DNA of 64,000 nucleotides, taken from positions 930,001 through 994,000 of the forward strand of contig BLAL01000178.1 in assembly GCA_015698045.1 (NCBI GenBank). The letters run 5' to 3'. Below, piece by piece: positions 11,952 through 23,400 of this stretch. The translations under genes were made by a program, and so were the position numbers. The stretch is from Rhizophagus clarus. Lineage: Eukaryota; Glomeromycota; Glomeromycetes; Glomerales; Glomeraceae. How positions within the stretch are numbered: position 1 is the first letter of the stretch; each line of letters begins with the position of its first letter. The notes below the pieces were generated by a model. That model had not been told where the DNA came from and ran no database searches. It saw nothing but the letters and a program-made list of their open reading frames with translations.

Positions 11952-12762
11952 TCAGAAGGCGTCTGGAAAGTCATGAACCTACAAAAAAAAGGGAACTGAA
12001 ACATTAGTTTACGTTTCATTAACAAAACAAAAAAAAATTAATTTTCGAAAGTAAGTACCTTCAAAATCTTGTTTAGGAGGCTCTTCTCTTTGTCATTTTC
12101 CATTTTCCTTTTACTACCTCTGACTTTAATTCTTCCCCATTTTTTGTTGGCATCTGGGAAGCCGTGAGCCTATAAAATAAAAAAATCGAAATGTTAGTAA
12201 ATGTTTCGCTAAAATAAGACAAAAAAAATTTCATTTTTATTATCACCTTTAAATAACTAGTCTGTCTTAAAAGAGGTTTCAGACCTAAAAAAAATAAAAA
12301 TAAATGTGAATTAACGTTCGCTGAAATAAAAATAAAAAAAAATTATTATTTACCTTCAAAATTTCTTTTAGGAATCCAACCGCAGACCTACAAAAAGAAA
12401 GAATAAGAAAAATAAAGAACGTTAGTAAATGTTCATTGAATAAAAAAAAACAAAAAGAAAATTAAAAATTCGAAGTTTTACCTTCAAAATTGGTGTCAAT
12501 AATACTCCCAGTTTCCTAGTCTAAAAAAAAATAAAAAATATTAGTAAACATTCATTGAATAAAAAGAAAGAAAAAAAATCAAACATTAGCAATGTTCATT
12601 AAACAAAATAATTAAATAAGTTTTTTTTTGAAGGTCATATCCTCAAAATGTCTTTCATCTATTTAAAAAAGAATAAAATGAACATTAATTAACGTTCATT
12701 AAATAAAAACAAAAAAAAATTGAAGGTTTTACCTTCAAATAAAGTCTGGGTTTTGTCTGGAC
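11952..12762 (-). CDS. 3' end of tandem microexon gene (array 1)
   Basis: Seven consecutive small exons can be chained in one frame on the minus strand: 12762-12733 (30 nt), 12658-12642 (17), 12520-12482 (39), 12387-12354 (34), 12284-12247 (38), 12169-12059 (111) and 11978-11952 (stop TGA at 11954-11952). Acceptors are T-rich ending TAG; donors are mostly GAAG|GTAAA. The peptides read PDKTQTLFE, DERHFE, TRKLGVLLTPILK, VCGWIPKRNFE, LKPLLRQTSYLK, AHGFPDANKKWGRIKVRGSK then RKMENDKEKSLLNKILK, and VHDFPDAF. The 111-nt exon is clearly coding-like, basic and hydrophilic. One donor (after 12642) reads GA instead of GT, so this copy may be damaged. The hydrophilic repeats one per exon recall SP7-type effectors of AM fungi; this is a resemblance only. 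Confidence 0.5.
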
Positions 12763-13664
12763 CTAAAAAAATTGAAAACGAACGTTAGTTAACATTTGTT
12801 GAAGCAAAAACAAAATAAAAAAAAACATTTTGAAGTTTCTTTATCTTTAAAATACCTCAGTCTGCTTCGAATTAGAGTTCTAGGCCTAAAAAAAATGAAA
12901 CAAAATATTAGTAACATTTCGTAAGGTAAAAATAAAAAAAAAATTTATTTCAAAAATTTCTTTACCTTCGAAATACCAAGATCTGTTTCTTCTAAACCTA
13001 AAAAAAAAAGAAAATGAACGTTAGTTAACGTTCGTTGAAATTAAAGTAAAAAAAATAGTTTTTTTTACTTAATGGTCTGCCTCGAAATGGAGTTCTGGAC
13101 TCAAAGAAAAAAAGAAAAGTGAAACGTTACTAACATTTCACTAAAATACAAAAAAAAATGAATTTTTTTTTACTTAGTGGTCCGCCTTGAAATGGAGTTC
13201 CGGATCTAAAGAAAAGAAGAAAAGCGAAAAGTTACTAACGTTTTGCTAAAATACAAAAAAAAAATGAATTTTTTTTTACTTAGTAGTCCGCCTCAAAATG
13301 GAGTTCCAACCTAAAGAAAAAGGAAGAAAAGCGAAACATTACTAACATTTCGCTAAAATACAAAAAAAAATGTTTTTTTTTTACTCTTAAGGTGGTCCAC
13401 CTTGAAATGGAGTTCTGGACCTAAAAAAAAGAAAAAGAAATCGAACATTAGTTAACGTTCATTAAATTAAATCAATAAAAAAGTCTGAAGCTGTACTTTG
13501 GCTTCTGGACTTCTAAAAAAAAATTAAAAATAACAAAAAAAAAGTTTGGAGCTGTATTTTGACTTCCAGACCTAAAAAAAATATAAAAATCAAATGTTTA
13601 TAATGTTCGTTAAATAAATTAATATACTTGAAGGCTTTAACCTTCGAAATGGAGAGTCCAGAGC
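11952..13664 (-). repeat. Microexon array 1, main part
   Basis: About 13-14 units of roughly 75-120 bp. On the minus strand each has a T-rich TAG acceptor, a short exon and a GTAAAA/GTAAAG-type donor; several exons share a core like AGAACTCCATTTCAAGG. Between exons lies an intron with a palindromic centre (for example 13118-13142, 13223-13247, 13330-13354). Exon lengths of 30-34 nt rotate the frame, so not all units can be chained openly. The array continues at 15197-15350 beyond an inserted TIR element. Confidence 0.7.
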
Positions 13665-15196
13665 AGGACCCAGAAATATACATATAAGGGTAGGGTCTAT
13701 CAATGCGTCGTCATCATAGTGGAGTTGGACGGGGTAAGGTTTTGATTTGCGTATAATTTAGGAGATTTTTGTCCATAGTTAGGTCATTAGATTGCGTATT
13801 TTTATCAAAAATTTTTATATGTAAAAGATTTAATTTGCGTATTTTGACCTATATTTTTATTTGGCCGATCATATATACTGTTGTAGAAAATTATTCGATA
13901 TGTTAAAATACGATTTATCAATCATAAAATTTACAATTTTATAGTTTTAAATTTTTTTTTTTAAAAGATTTTTTTATCGGTTTTTATACCCAAAATTTTT
14001 TTTTTAATATTTAATATTTTTTATCGGTTTTATAAACTGAATTTTTTTTTAATATTTATATTATTAGTAACCGAATTTTTTTTTTAAAAAAAGATTTTTA
14101 TAAACTGAAACTTTTTCTTTTCCACTGATTTAAAAAAATAAAAAAAAAACTATTTATAAAAAAAAAGTACTAGATACTACTGGAGTATAAATTGGAACTA
14201 ACGGACTCTTGCAAATATAGTGAGTTAAGTGTAAGAAGCAGAATTCAATGTTAATAAAATTTTACCAACATTCCTTTTAGTTTTTTAGTACCTACATAAT
14301 CAAGATTATTTTATTTTTTATAGCTTATTACATTGGTAAGTTTCAAATTTTTAGGAATTTTATCAAAAAATGCTTACTAATATTTTATAATTTCTTTTTT
14401 ATAGATTTCAGAATTCGATCAGAACTTGGAATTCGAGACGGGTAAGTATTTCTAAAAGAGATAAGCGGGTTTGATTTTTTATGTATTAAAGGGTATTTAC
14501 TAACATTCTTTAACTTCTCTTGTAGATTTTGGAGTAAAATTTGGAATTCGAGACAGTTAAGTATTTCTAAAAGCGGGGGATGCGAGTTTGAATAAAGCGT
14601 TTGCTAACTTCTCTTTTTAGCGGAATTTAGACTAGAACTTGGAATAATTCAAGATAGGTGAGTATTTCTAAAGGGAGAAGGAGTGAGTTTATATATAAAA
14701 ACACTCACTAATATTCTTTAACATCTCTTTTTGTAGATTTTGAACTGGAACTTCAAATTGGAATTTAAACATATTGTAGGAATGAACTTTCAAATATAAA
14801 TATCAAAAAAAAAAAAAAAAAAAAAAAATAATAAATTTTTTTCTAATTATAAAGCTATATAAATTCATATACAAATATTGTTAAAATATAATACATTTCA
14901 TTATATTTCGTTAATATAACATAAAAAGAAACAAATATAATTTTTTTTTTTTTAATAAAAAAAAGACCGATATCAAACTGCAGATTATAGAAACTATATC
15001 ATATGATATACTGCACTTTGCTGAATTAATTAATAATTGAAAATTTTAAGGTCTGAAATTTTATTTGCGTATTTTTGCGGTATTTTCAATATCAGGTATC
15101 AAGTTTGCGTACCGTTCATATAAAAAACCCTTGCGTACAGCTCATAGTAAAATTTTCTTTCATCACCTGACCCCTATATATATATTTCTGGGTCCT
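13665..15196. mobile_element. 1,532-bp TIR element with 8-bp target duplication
   Basis: The ends are inverted: AGGACCCAGAAATATA starts at 13665 and its complement ends at 15196; similarity runs about 27 bp with two mismatches. The flanks repeat TCCAGAGC (13657-13664 and 15197-15204). Removing the element and one duplicate restores a normal array unit (GAGAG-TCCAGAGC-CATTCTTCAG, as in the neighbouring units at 15240-15320). An 8-bp duplication is usual for hAT-like and some other cut-and-paste elements; the TIR does not let me choose. No transposase frame is seen, so it is non-autonomous. The interior is very AT-rich. Confidence 0.82.
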
Positions 15197-15350
15197 TCCA
15201 GAGCCATTCTTCAGTGTCAAGGACCTCTAACCTTTGAAATGGAGAGTCCAGAACTGTTCTTCAGCATCAAAGACCTCTACCTTTCAAAGTGGAGAGTCCA
15301 GGGCTATTCTTCAGCATCCAGGATCTCTAACCTTCGAAATAGAGTCTGAA
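15197..15350 (-). repeat. Microexon array 1, distal part
   Basis: Two to three units of about 72 bp sharing GAGAGTCCAG and CTTCAGCATC.AGGA.CTCTA. On the minus strand they read approximately DAEEQFWTLHF repeatedly with stops, and they lack the long T-rich intron part of the other units. It is the continuation of the array broken by the TIR element. Confidence 0.6.
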
Positions 15351-17010
15351 AAGGGCTTTGAGCTTGTCTAAAACTTAGAAAAGAAGCTACAAAAAAAAAA
15401 ATTTTTAAAATAGCTTTGCAAGACAGATTTTGCCATTTTTGTCAATAAAACTTCAAAATTTGAAAACTTCCTAATTTCTCGTTCATCCTGCACTTTAAAA
15501 CCATAAGTAAAAAATTTTTGTTTGAATCCAGAACTTGTACCTTTGGCATTCTGCCAAACATTGGAAAACTTATCTTAAAGTCTTTGAACCTTATAAAGAA
15601 ACAGTATTTTTTATTTTTTTTTTTTTAAAAAAAAATTATTCTTAAAGTCCAAGTATCTGACAAGCTTAAAAGCTTAAATAAGAATCCATTAAAAATTTAT
15701 TTTTTTTTTCTTTGGTATCTTTAAACAAATTAATTTTTTTAAGGCGTTAAAAAATTATTTCTTTAAAAGTGTTATAAAATTATTTCTTTAAAGTGATAGA
15801 AGAAAATTGTTTATTTAAAAAAGTTTAAAAAATTAGTGATGTAAAGTTTATCAAAATAAATATGTAAAGTTTATTAAATTAAAAAAGAAAATTGTGAAAA
15901 TCTTTAAAGATTTTTGTACGAAGTATTTTTGAAAATCTGCAATTTTGAAGATTATTACAAATTTTTCATAAAAAAATCTTTGAAAAAATAAAAAAAATAA
16001 TTTCTGCAGTATTGCGCAGATTCTTAACAAAAATTGCATAAAAAAATGTGGCAATCTGCTAAAATCGCAGATCACTGCAGATCTGAACTGATATAACTTT
16101 CCTGATGGTTACATTGTGTAAATGCAGTGTTACCTATAACCTGAAAATTTTGATTTTAGCCAAATTTAGGCCAGCATTATGAATTTGGCCAGAATTAAGA
16201 AAATTTTGGCTAAAATTATAATTTAAAGATCACCAATTTTAACCATTTGTACTAACTTTGACTAACTTTGGATTTTACATATATACTATAGACTTGAAGA
16301 TCATAATGTACCAATAATTTATATTATGATATCATAGTACAAAAAAACTTCCTTCCAATCTTGTGACATTTCCACTGACTAGTATGTTGACAAAGTGAAG
16401 TTAATGATCATGTTGCAAGATATAATCATCATGTAAAGAATAAATAACATAAAGAATTAACTGTGTACAGATGGCTCCAAACACTGGTCAAAATCAATTC
16501 TATCAGGTACATATCGGAGACTTATATATCGGCGGCTAATCAGATAAATATCGGGTATTTTTATATATCAGGTACCCGATTTATTACACTTCAAAATATG
16601 CCTAATTACCAAGACCCCGATATCTAAACTATTGGTTACCGATATGTTATTTAATATATATCGGGCACAGTTCTATCTTACACATATCAGGTACCCAATA
16701 TATGATACAAATTTTAATATGTTAGATTTCATATTATATAACGTATTAAGAAATTTTTTAGAGTTTACTTTATAGATTTTTCTTTTTAGAAATTTTTAAT
16801 TTGTTTAATGTAGTTAAAAAATTTTTATTGTCTTATTTGTTGAATGCATTATCAAGTTTATAAATTTTTTGTAAAGTGTTTAAAAGTATAATTATTATTG
16901 TTAATATTTTTATTTTATTACTTATTTTATTACAATAAATTAATAAAAAAGTTACAGTCATTTATAATACAATTTTAAGAAAAGTTTGCTCAAACTTTTC
17001 TTAATCGTGA
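15351..17010. other. AT-rich spacer with dispersed repeat
   Basis: 15351-16475 has no recognised gene. At 16476-16700 lies a repeat starting CACTGGTCAAAATCAAT with several ATATCGGGTA/TACCCGATAT words; the same start (inverted) and the same words occur at 39950-40340. It is probably a short non-autonomous element. 16740-17000 is plain AT-rich DNA. Confidence 0.5.
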
Positions 17011-17517
17011 TCACGTTAGGATCAAGAAAAATAAGGGAAACTGCAACCTAAAATAAATAAAAGAAACATTAAAACTGTTTCTTTAATATTCAAAAAATAT
17101 CCCTCCTTCCCTCCTTACATTTCAAGTCCGGAGTCTAGCAATCTGAAAAAAATAAAGAAAGAAATGTTAGTAACGTTTCTTTAATATTAAAAAAAATCAC
17201 CACCCTTTCCAACTTACATTCCCAAGTCCAGTTCATCCAAAAAGGCTGGCAACCTAAAAAAAATAAAGAAAGAAACATTAGTAACGTTTCTTTAATATTA
17301 AAAAAAAAATCTTCCGCCCTTTCTAACTTACATTCCCAAGTCTGGTTCGTTCAAGAAGGCCGGCAACCTAAAAAAAATAAAGAAAGAAACGTTAGTAATG
17401 TTTCTTTAATATTAAAAAAAATCACCACTCTTTCCAACTTACATTTCCCAAATCTGGTTCGTTCAAGAAGGCTGGCAATCTAAAAAAAATAAAGAAACAT
17501 TAGTAACATTTCTTTAA
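17011..17517 (-). repeat. Microexon array 2 (main part), 3' end of a tandem microexon gene
   Basis: Minus-strand exons 17479-17443 (37 nt), 17367-17332 (36), 17253-17218 (36), 17142-17119 (24) and a terminal exon from 17047 to TGA at 17011. Introns are uniform (about 71-78 nt), start GTAAGTTGG/GTAAGTTAG/GTAAGGAGG and end TTTTTTTTAG or TTTTCAG. Only one phase is open through the 36-nt units: the first base completes ATG/ATA and the unit reads LPAFL(N/D)E(P/L)DLGM, then LLDSGLEM, then LQFPLFFLILT stop. The 37-nt unit has one extra A and breaks the frame. Each intron has a 25-nt palindrome (17158-17182, 17269-17293, 17383-17407, 17491-17515). Confidence 0.7.
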
Positions 17518-17556
17518 TCTACTATATAATAATTGTTTTTGTGTGTAACCGTAACA

Positions 17557-17728
17557 TTTAGACTACCTGTATAAATAATTTTGTATTGTGTTAACTTTTT
17601 GTTTACTCCCTATTCTAAGACGCGTACTATTATTATATGACGTTTAGACTATCTGTATAAATAATTTTATATTGTGTTACCTTTTTCATTTCCCTATTCT
17701 GAGACGCATATTATTATTACATGATTTT
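17557..17728 (+). repeat. Two 86-bp direct repeats at the Helitron 5' end
   Basis: Copies start TTTAGACTACCTGTATAAAT (17557) and TTTAGACTATCTGTATAAAT (17643) and are about 85 percent alike. Subterminal duplication of this type is common near Helitron ends. Confidence 0.7.
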
Positions 17729-18839
17729 GAAAGCTCTTAAGTTCATAGCAAATCATAATCCTTTTGGACGAATCTTAAAATAATAGGTGTCAAAGCTGCC
17801 TTGCTTACAGTTAAATTAGCAACTTCTTTGAAATTCGATATAATGTTACTTGGAGCTTCAAACGAAGAGTGATAATAAATAAGGGTCTTTAATGACGTTA
17901 TGATAAATATCAAGAATAAGGGTAAAGAAAAGGCAGAAAATGGAGTGCAAAATATTTGAAAAGAATACAGTTAGATTAGTTTGGTCTATAATACTTCGAG
18001 GTTCATTTGAAACGAAGAAAATTTAAAACGAAGAAAATTCCAGTTAGTTTTCATTTTTATGTAATTGACATTTGTTTTTACTAATTCTGTTTATTTATTA
18101 AAATCATTTAACAGGAGGTTCCATTCGAATTCTTTAACTCAAGTACAGAGTCATTGCCGAAAAATCATCGCATTAAACTCTTCAGAGTTCGACATAAAAA
18201 TAAGAGTAAAAAACATAGATCTCTGGCTGATTTTGAAAATACCCGGTAAATTTTTTCAGAGCCGGATATTTTTCCTGATATACATCAGGAAATTTTATAG
18301 TGCGAAAAGTTGCGCAAGATTACGCATCGTAATATTTCGTAAGTTTCCAGACCCGCCGCAAGTTTGCGGAAGAGTAATATTTCGTAACTTTTTAAAATAT
18401 TTCGAAATATTATGATATGCAAAGTTTTGTAATTTTACGGTTCGTAATATTCCGTAATTTTACGCATTCACAATATTTCGTAATTTTACATAATATTTCG
18501 TAAGTTTCCAGATCCGCCGCAAGTTTGCGTAAGCGTAATATTTTGTAACTTTTTAAAATATTTTGAAATATTACGATATACGTAATTTTACAGTTCGTAA
18601 TATTGTGTAATTTTATTGCGTAATATTTCGCAACTTTTTAAAATATTTTGACGATTCGTAATTTTACATAAATATTTTGTAATGTTTCAAAATTCATTTT
18701 TGTACTATAAGTTTATATAATGTATATTTTATTAGATATAATATGAATTAAATTATAAAAAATTACAAGTATTTATTACTATATACAGAATATATAAAAG
18801 TAAAAAAAGAAAGAGTAACGATACAATTAGATGTAAAAA

Positions 18840-19600
18840 GAAGAGAAACAGCTATAGTAACGTTGGTATTAGATATAAAGATAAAAGAAATATTGTTAGT
18901 ATTGTTAGTGTTGTTAATATTAGAGTAAAAAGAGTTAAAGAAACAGTAGAAACATGGATATTATCGTTAATATTAAAGTACAAGTAAAAGAAAAAAAAGG
19001 AAACGTAGATAGTATTGTTAGTATTACGATATAAAGTAACAATTAGGGTAAAAAACGTGTTAGTATTAAAACAATTAGTATTGATAAACAAATATTTCTA
19101 TACCTGCAAAGAATAAACTAAAAATAAAAGAAAGAGGAAAAATAAACATGTTGTTGGTATTAAGTAAAAGGAGTAAAAAAAACATAATTAGTATTGTTAG
19201 TATCGTTAGTATTGAAGTAAAAGTAAAAAGGAATAAAGGAAATATGGATATTATTGTTAGTATTATGACACAAAGTAACAGAGGTAAAAAGAAAACAAAA
19301 ATAATTAGTATTAATAAACAAATATTTCTATACCTGCAAAGAATAAACTAAAAATAAAAGAAAGGGGAGACAAAATAAAAAATAAACATGTTGTTAGTAT
19401 TAAGTAAAAGGAGTAAAAAAAACATAATTAGTATTATTAGTATCGATCGTTAGTATTAAAGTACAAGTAAAAAGAAATAAAGGAAACATGTATATTATTG
19501 TCAGTATTACGATACAAAGTAAAAAAGAAGTAAAAAATAATGAAATAATTATTATTAATAAACAAATATTTCTATACCTGCAAAGCAATAAATTATGAAA
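18840..19600 (+). repeat. Tandem repeat, about 231-244 bp unit, TTAGTAT-rich
   Basis: Three units; AAATATTTCTATACCTGCAA occurs at about 19088, 19318 and 19563. The inside is rich in TTAGTAT/GTTAGTATTG words. The same unit is present inverted at 40345-40980, identical enough that both encode the same chance frame. It belongs to the subterminal part of the SANT-bearing element. Confidence 0.75.
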
Positions 19601-20426
19601 TATATGTAAATATTCTGTATATAATTAAAAAATATTGAACAAAAGGATAAAGAAATAATAAAGAGAAGAGAAAAATATTGAACAAAAAAATAAAGAAATA
19701 AAGAGACAAAAAATAAATAGGACAAAAAACGCGTGCAGATTAAATCACATGCAAGGATCAGCCTAATTTTGATTGGCCAGAAAATACGATACTGTATGCA
19801 CAATCATATCATGCAGATTAATTATCAACAACGCGGGCGTGACATAAATAAATCGTGACTGAAACTTGTGTTCAATTTGTGTTCAATTTGTGTTGATAAT
19901 TCTGGTAAAAAATTATTAATTTTGGCCAAATTTCGTTAAATTTGTTAAATTTGTGTTGAATTTGTGTTGAATTTGTGTTGCGTAATTTTTTATTTATCAC
20001 AAGGTGATGATATTTAGTAATTGCATGTACGATGTACAAGATTTTTTTTATGATTTTTTTAAGAAATGTACGCAAAATATTTAATCAGAATATAATTATT
20101 TTTAATTAAATTGATTAAAAAAAATTAATTTTTTTAAGAAATGTATGCGAAATATTTAAAATTCAATAGAATGTGCTAATAATAAATTGTTTTATTTTTA
20201 AATATGATATATTGATATTTATATTTAAAACAATTAAACATGTACATGATTTAATTAATATGTTTAATGATGAAAAGTGTAATAAATTAAATTTTAATTG
20301 AAACGAGAAATAAAATCAAACCAAAGAGGTATTGTTCAAATTTTATTTAAAGTGACATTTTACGACTTTCTTTCAAATTTTTACTCATCCCAAAATCAAA
20401 TTATAAAAATCAAATCTAAACTAATA

Positions 20427-23400
20427 ATGCCTCGCCACACACGTTCACATCGTTCCCACTATAACGTCCATTGGAACTGGGCTATGATGGACGAACTTGT
20501 TGACATACGCCGAGACAGAAACCGCGCCTACCACAATATTAATGGTAGAAGCCGCTATGATTTTTGGGACTCTGTTGCCAATAGGTTCATATGACTAATA
20601 TCTATAATTTCTTTAAGAAAGAATTTAAATTCAAGGCAAACGCGGCATAGTAGCCCTTATCTTTATTAATTATTATTAAACCGAACAATTTACAAAAATA
20701 TAAAAAGAAACAAATTAAAATAAAACTAACTAAAAATAAAGCTATATAGTCTCCTAAGTAAAAATAAAGTAATAAAAATTAATCTAAAAGAATAATCGCA
20801 TTACACTAAATTTCCCTAGATCTTCCCCCTTGATATATTCCAACCAAAGTAGAAGCAACTATGCTAACATAATAACGGATAACACGCCCACTATAAAAAT
20901 CGACATCCCATCCTGCAAAAGCTGTTATTAAGTAGCACCGTTAGACGACCCATAAAACCTGATAAATGTTTGTACCATGGCAAATCTTGAATCATCGAGT
21001 TCCTGATCCAATCAACTTCGGAGTCACGTGAAGTCACGAGATGGGTCGGAGGAGGTAAAGAAGAGTAAGGCACATACGAAGTGGCAGGCAAATTAGATGG
21101 CCGAGAAGTAGTTTTCAATTTGAGAGTAATGTTCATCGCGTCTTCCCATTTACATTTGTCATAAGTACGCGGATTCCAGATGCGTGTCCTGAGCTTCTGA
21201 ATGAAATTATTATGTATCGCAGCTACGACCTTCATAGCAGACGGTCTGGGAATAGATAATTCGACAAATAAGTCAATAAACATGGCAGGTAAACAACCCC
21301 GGATAAGCGCGTAAGAGGACCAGTTGGAGGAAGAAATGGTCCAACAAGAAAGAGAAGAGAGTTTCCTAAGTAAGGGAGTAGGATCCTGATCAGCCAAATC
21401 ACCGGCTTCACAAAGCTTAAAGAATAAATGATTTTGATAAGATTGCAGTATTTGGTGCATGACAGAGCGTCGTTTAGTACAGAGGATCAAGTGCATCAAG
21501 TCCTCCATACGATCACGGCACGAACGGCATGTGAGAAGGTCAATATAGAGATCGGAGCGGGTGACTTTTAACTTTTCCAGGAGAGGCAAATCATCGAGGA
21601 AAAGTTTGAACTTGAAAGTGTAATGGCGCGCAGCGTGAGAAGCCTGGAAAGAAGCATCATGAGCTGGGGTGAAATTAAGAGTAAACCAGGTAAGTTCCCA
21701 GTCCACTACATAGTCGTCTTTGTCATACAGGCAATATACAAATTGAAAACGCTTGAGAGATAAAAGGTCCTTCAAAAAGGTGGCCTGGAAATGGAGCTTG
21801 AAGAGCCGCCTGGGATTGGACTCACAAACCACATTGTCATACACCAGGCGGACGGGATGCGAAGAAGTGTAAGCGTCCACGGGCAAAAGAGGAGCCATAT
21901 CAGAGTGATGAGCAGAATTCGCAAGAGAATCAGCAAATTCGTTCCAGTAGTTACCATCATGACCTTTGACCTTGACAGGAGAGACCACGAGACTTTTGGT
22001 ATGGATGAAGCGTTCAATAGAAGCCCACAGCTCGAAATTGGTAGTTTTGTAAAACAGACGACTATTAGAATAGGAAGAAGATGCACACAGTCGCAAACCA
22101 TCAATGGCAGCTTGGGAGTCCGTGTAAATGGTAACAGTAGAGTTAGCTGGGGTAACGCTCAAAGCAGCGTAAATTGCAGCAGCTTCAGTTCTGGTAGAGG
22201 AGGGCCAGTTTCGTATTGTGCCATGCGTATATGCAGCCACAGAGTTAAGATATCCAGCATCAGGAATTAGCTGGACCCAAGACCAACCCATCGAGACTTC
22301 AGGTGTTCCAAGGTTAATCAAGGAACCATCAGTATAATAACGATAGTGAGATCCTGACGGGAGGGAAACCGGTGAGGAAAGTAAAAATTGATCATCCACA
22401 GGAGGAGCCACAGTAGGATCATCCACAACTACAAAGGAAGAGGAAGAAAAATCTGGCAAAAGATCAAGACGCCGATAATAAGGAGTTACAATGATACTAA
22501 GATCGGCCCAAGTAAAGGGAGAAAGGACATCTGAAGTAGATTGACGAATACGTGCACTATTTGTAGGCAGAATCATAGATCGCAACAAAGAAATTTTGAA
22601 GGTGCAGCGAGGCTGGACGGCAGTATATTTATGAGCCGAGGGGAACGGAACATGCGCGTCATAGCCTGGACATGGACGAAGGTGAATAACATCACCGGGA
22701 GAAGAGAGACAGTCAGATATCCAATGAACGATCACACAGGTATCTTTCTTGGGTTGAACGCTCAGCTGTTTGCCGAAAAGAGGAGCACTGTTGCCATCAA
22801 GCGTGACGAGCCAATGCCGATTCTTTTGCGTTGTAGTAGCACCAGGAAGTAAGACAATAGAAGAATTAATAGAAGGAGGGCGTACATACTGATCAGACAA
22901 CTGATCATGAGAGCCGGGAAGAGTCGTATGGGTCTTGATGTCCAAATACCATTTATGAGGGAGGGAACGGCCACGCTTATCCGCGAGTTGGGCAATATAA
23001 GCAGTCCGATAAACCGTCCAGGAAATGAGATGAGAGCCAGAAGGCACAATTAATTGCGATAAATAATAAAGGTGACGTTTCTGAAGGACCTTGAGGCTAG
23101 TTTTGAAAACATGCGGGCTCATACACGAATATAAAGGAGTATGGCCAGGAAGAGTAAGGTCCGATAATGTTGAAGAGGAATGAGCATGTTGCAAGCGGAA
23201 GGGGGTAGAGACCATGGAAGCAATAGTGCACACGATATAATCACACTTAAAAATATTCATGTTGGACCATAAGGACCAATCATCTACCATCAAAGGAGAA
23301 ATGGGGATCAAAAACCTAAATTGAATCAACATTAATCTATAAATAAATAAACGCTGAATAAAAGGTGAAGAAGAATTAGCCATCAAAAACAAATTATTAA

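Noticed and set aside
15065..15349. Plus-strand frame of 94 codons
   Set aside because: It crosses the right end of the TIR element into array 1; a repeat-driven chance frame.
17041..17517. CRISPR-like reading of the regular palindromic repeats
   Set aside because: The setting is eukaryotic with spliceosomal introns, spacers are similar to each other, and no cas genes exist; the units are explained by exon-intron repeats.
18065..18415. Open frame of 116 codons at the Helitron left side
   Set aside because: It runs through TIR and subterminal repeats of the SANT element (CGTAATATTTCG words), so it is a chance frame in repeat DNA.
19148..19351. Open frame of 67 codons, nearly identical to one at 40426-40629 on the other strand
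   Set aside because: The identity comes from two copies of the TTAGTAT tandem repeat in inverted orientation; composition is low-complexity Ile/Lys/Ser.
21791..22270. Plus-strand frame of 159 codons within the LINE
   Set aside because: It is the antisense of the RNase H part; the minus-strand frame has all catalytic motifs.
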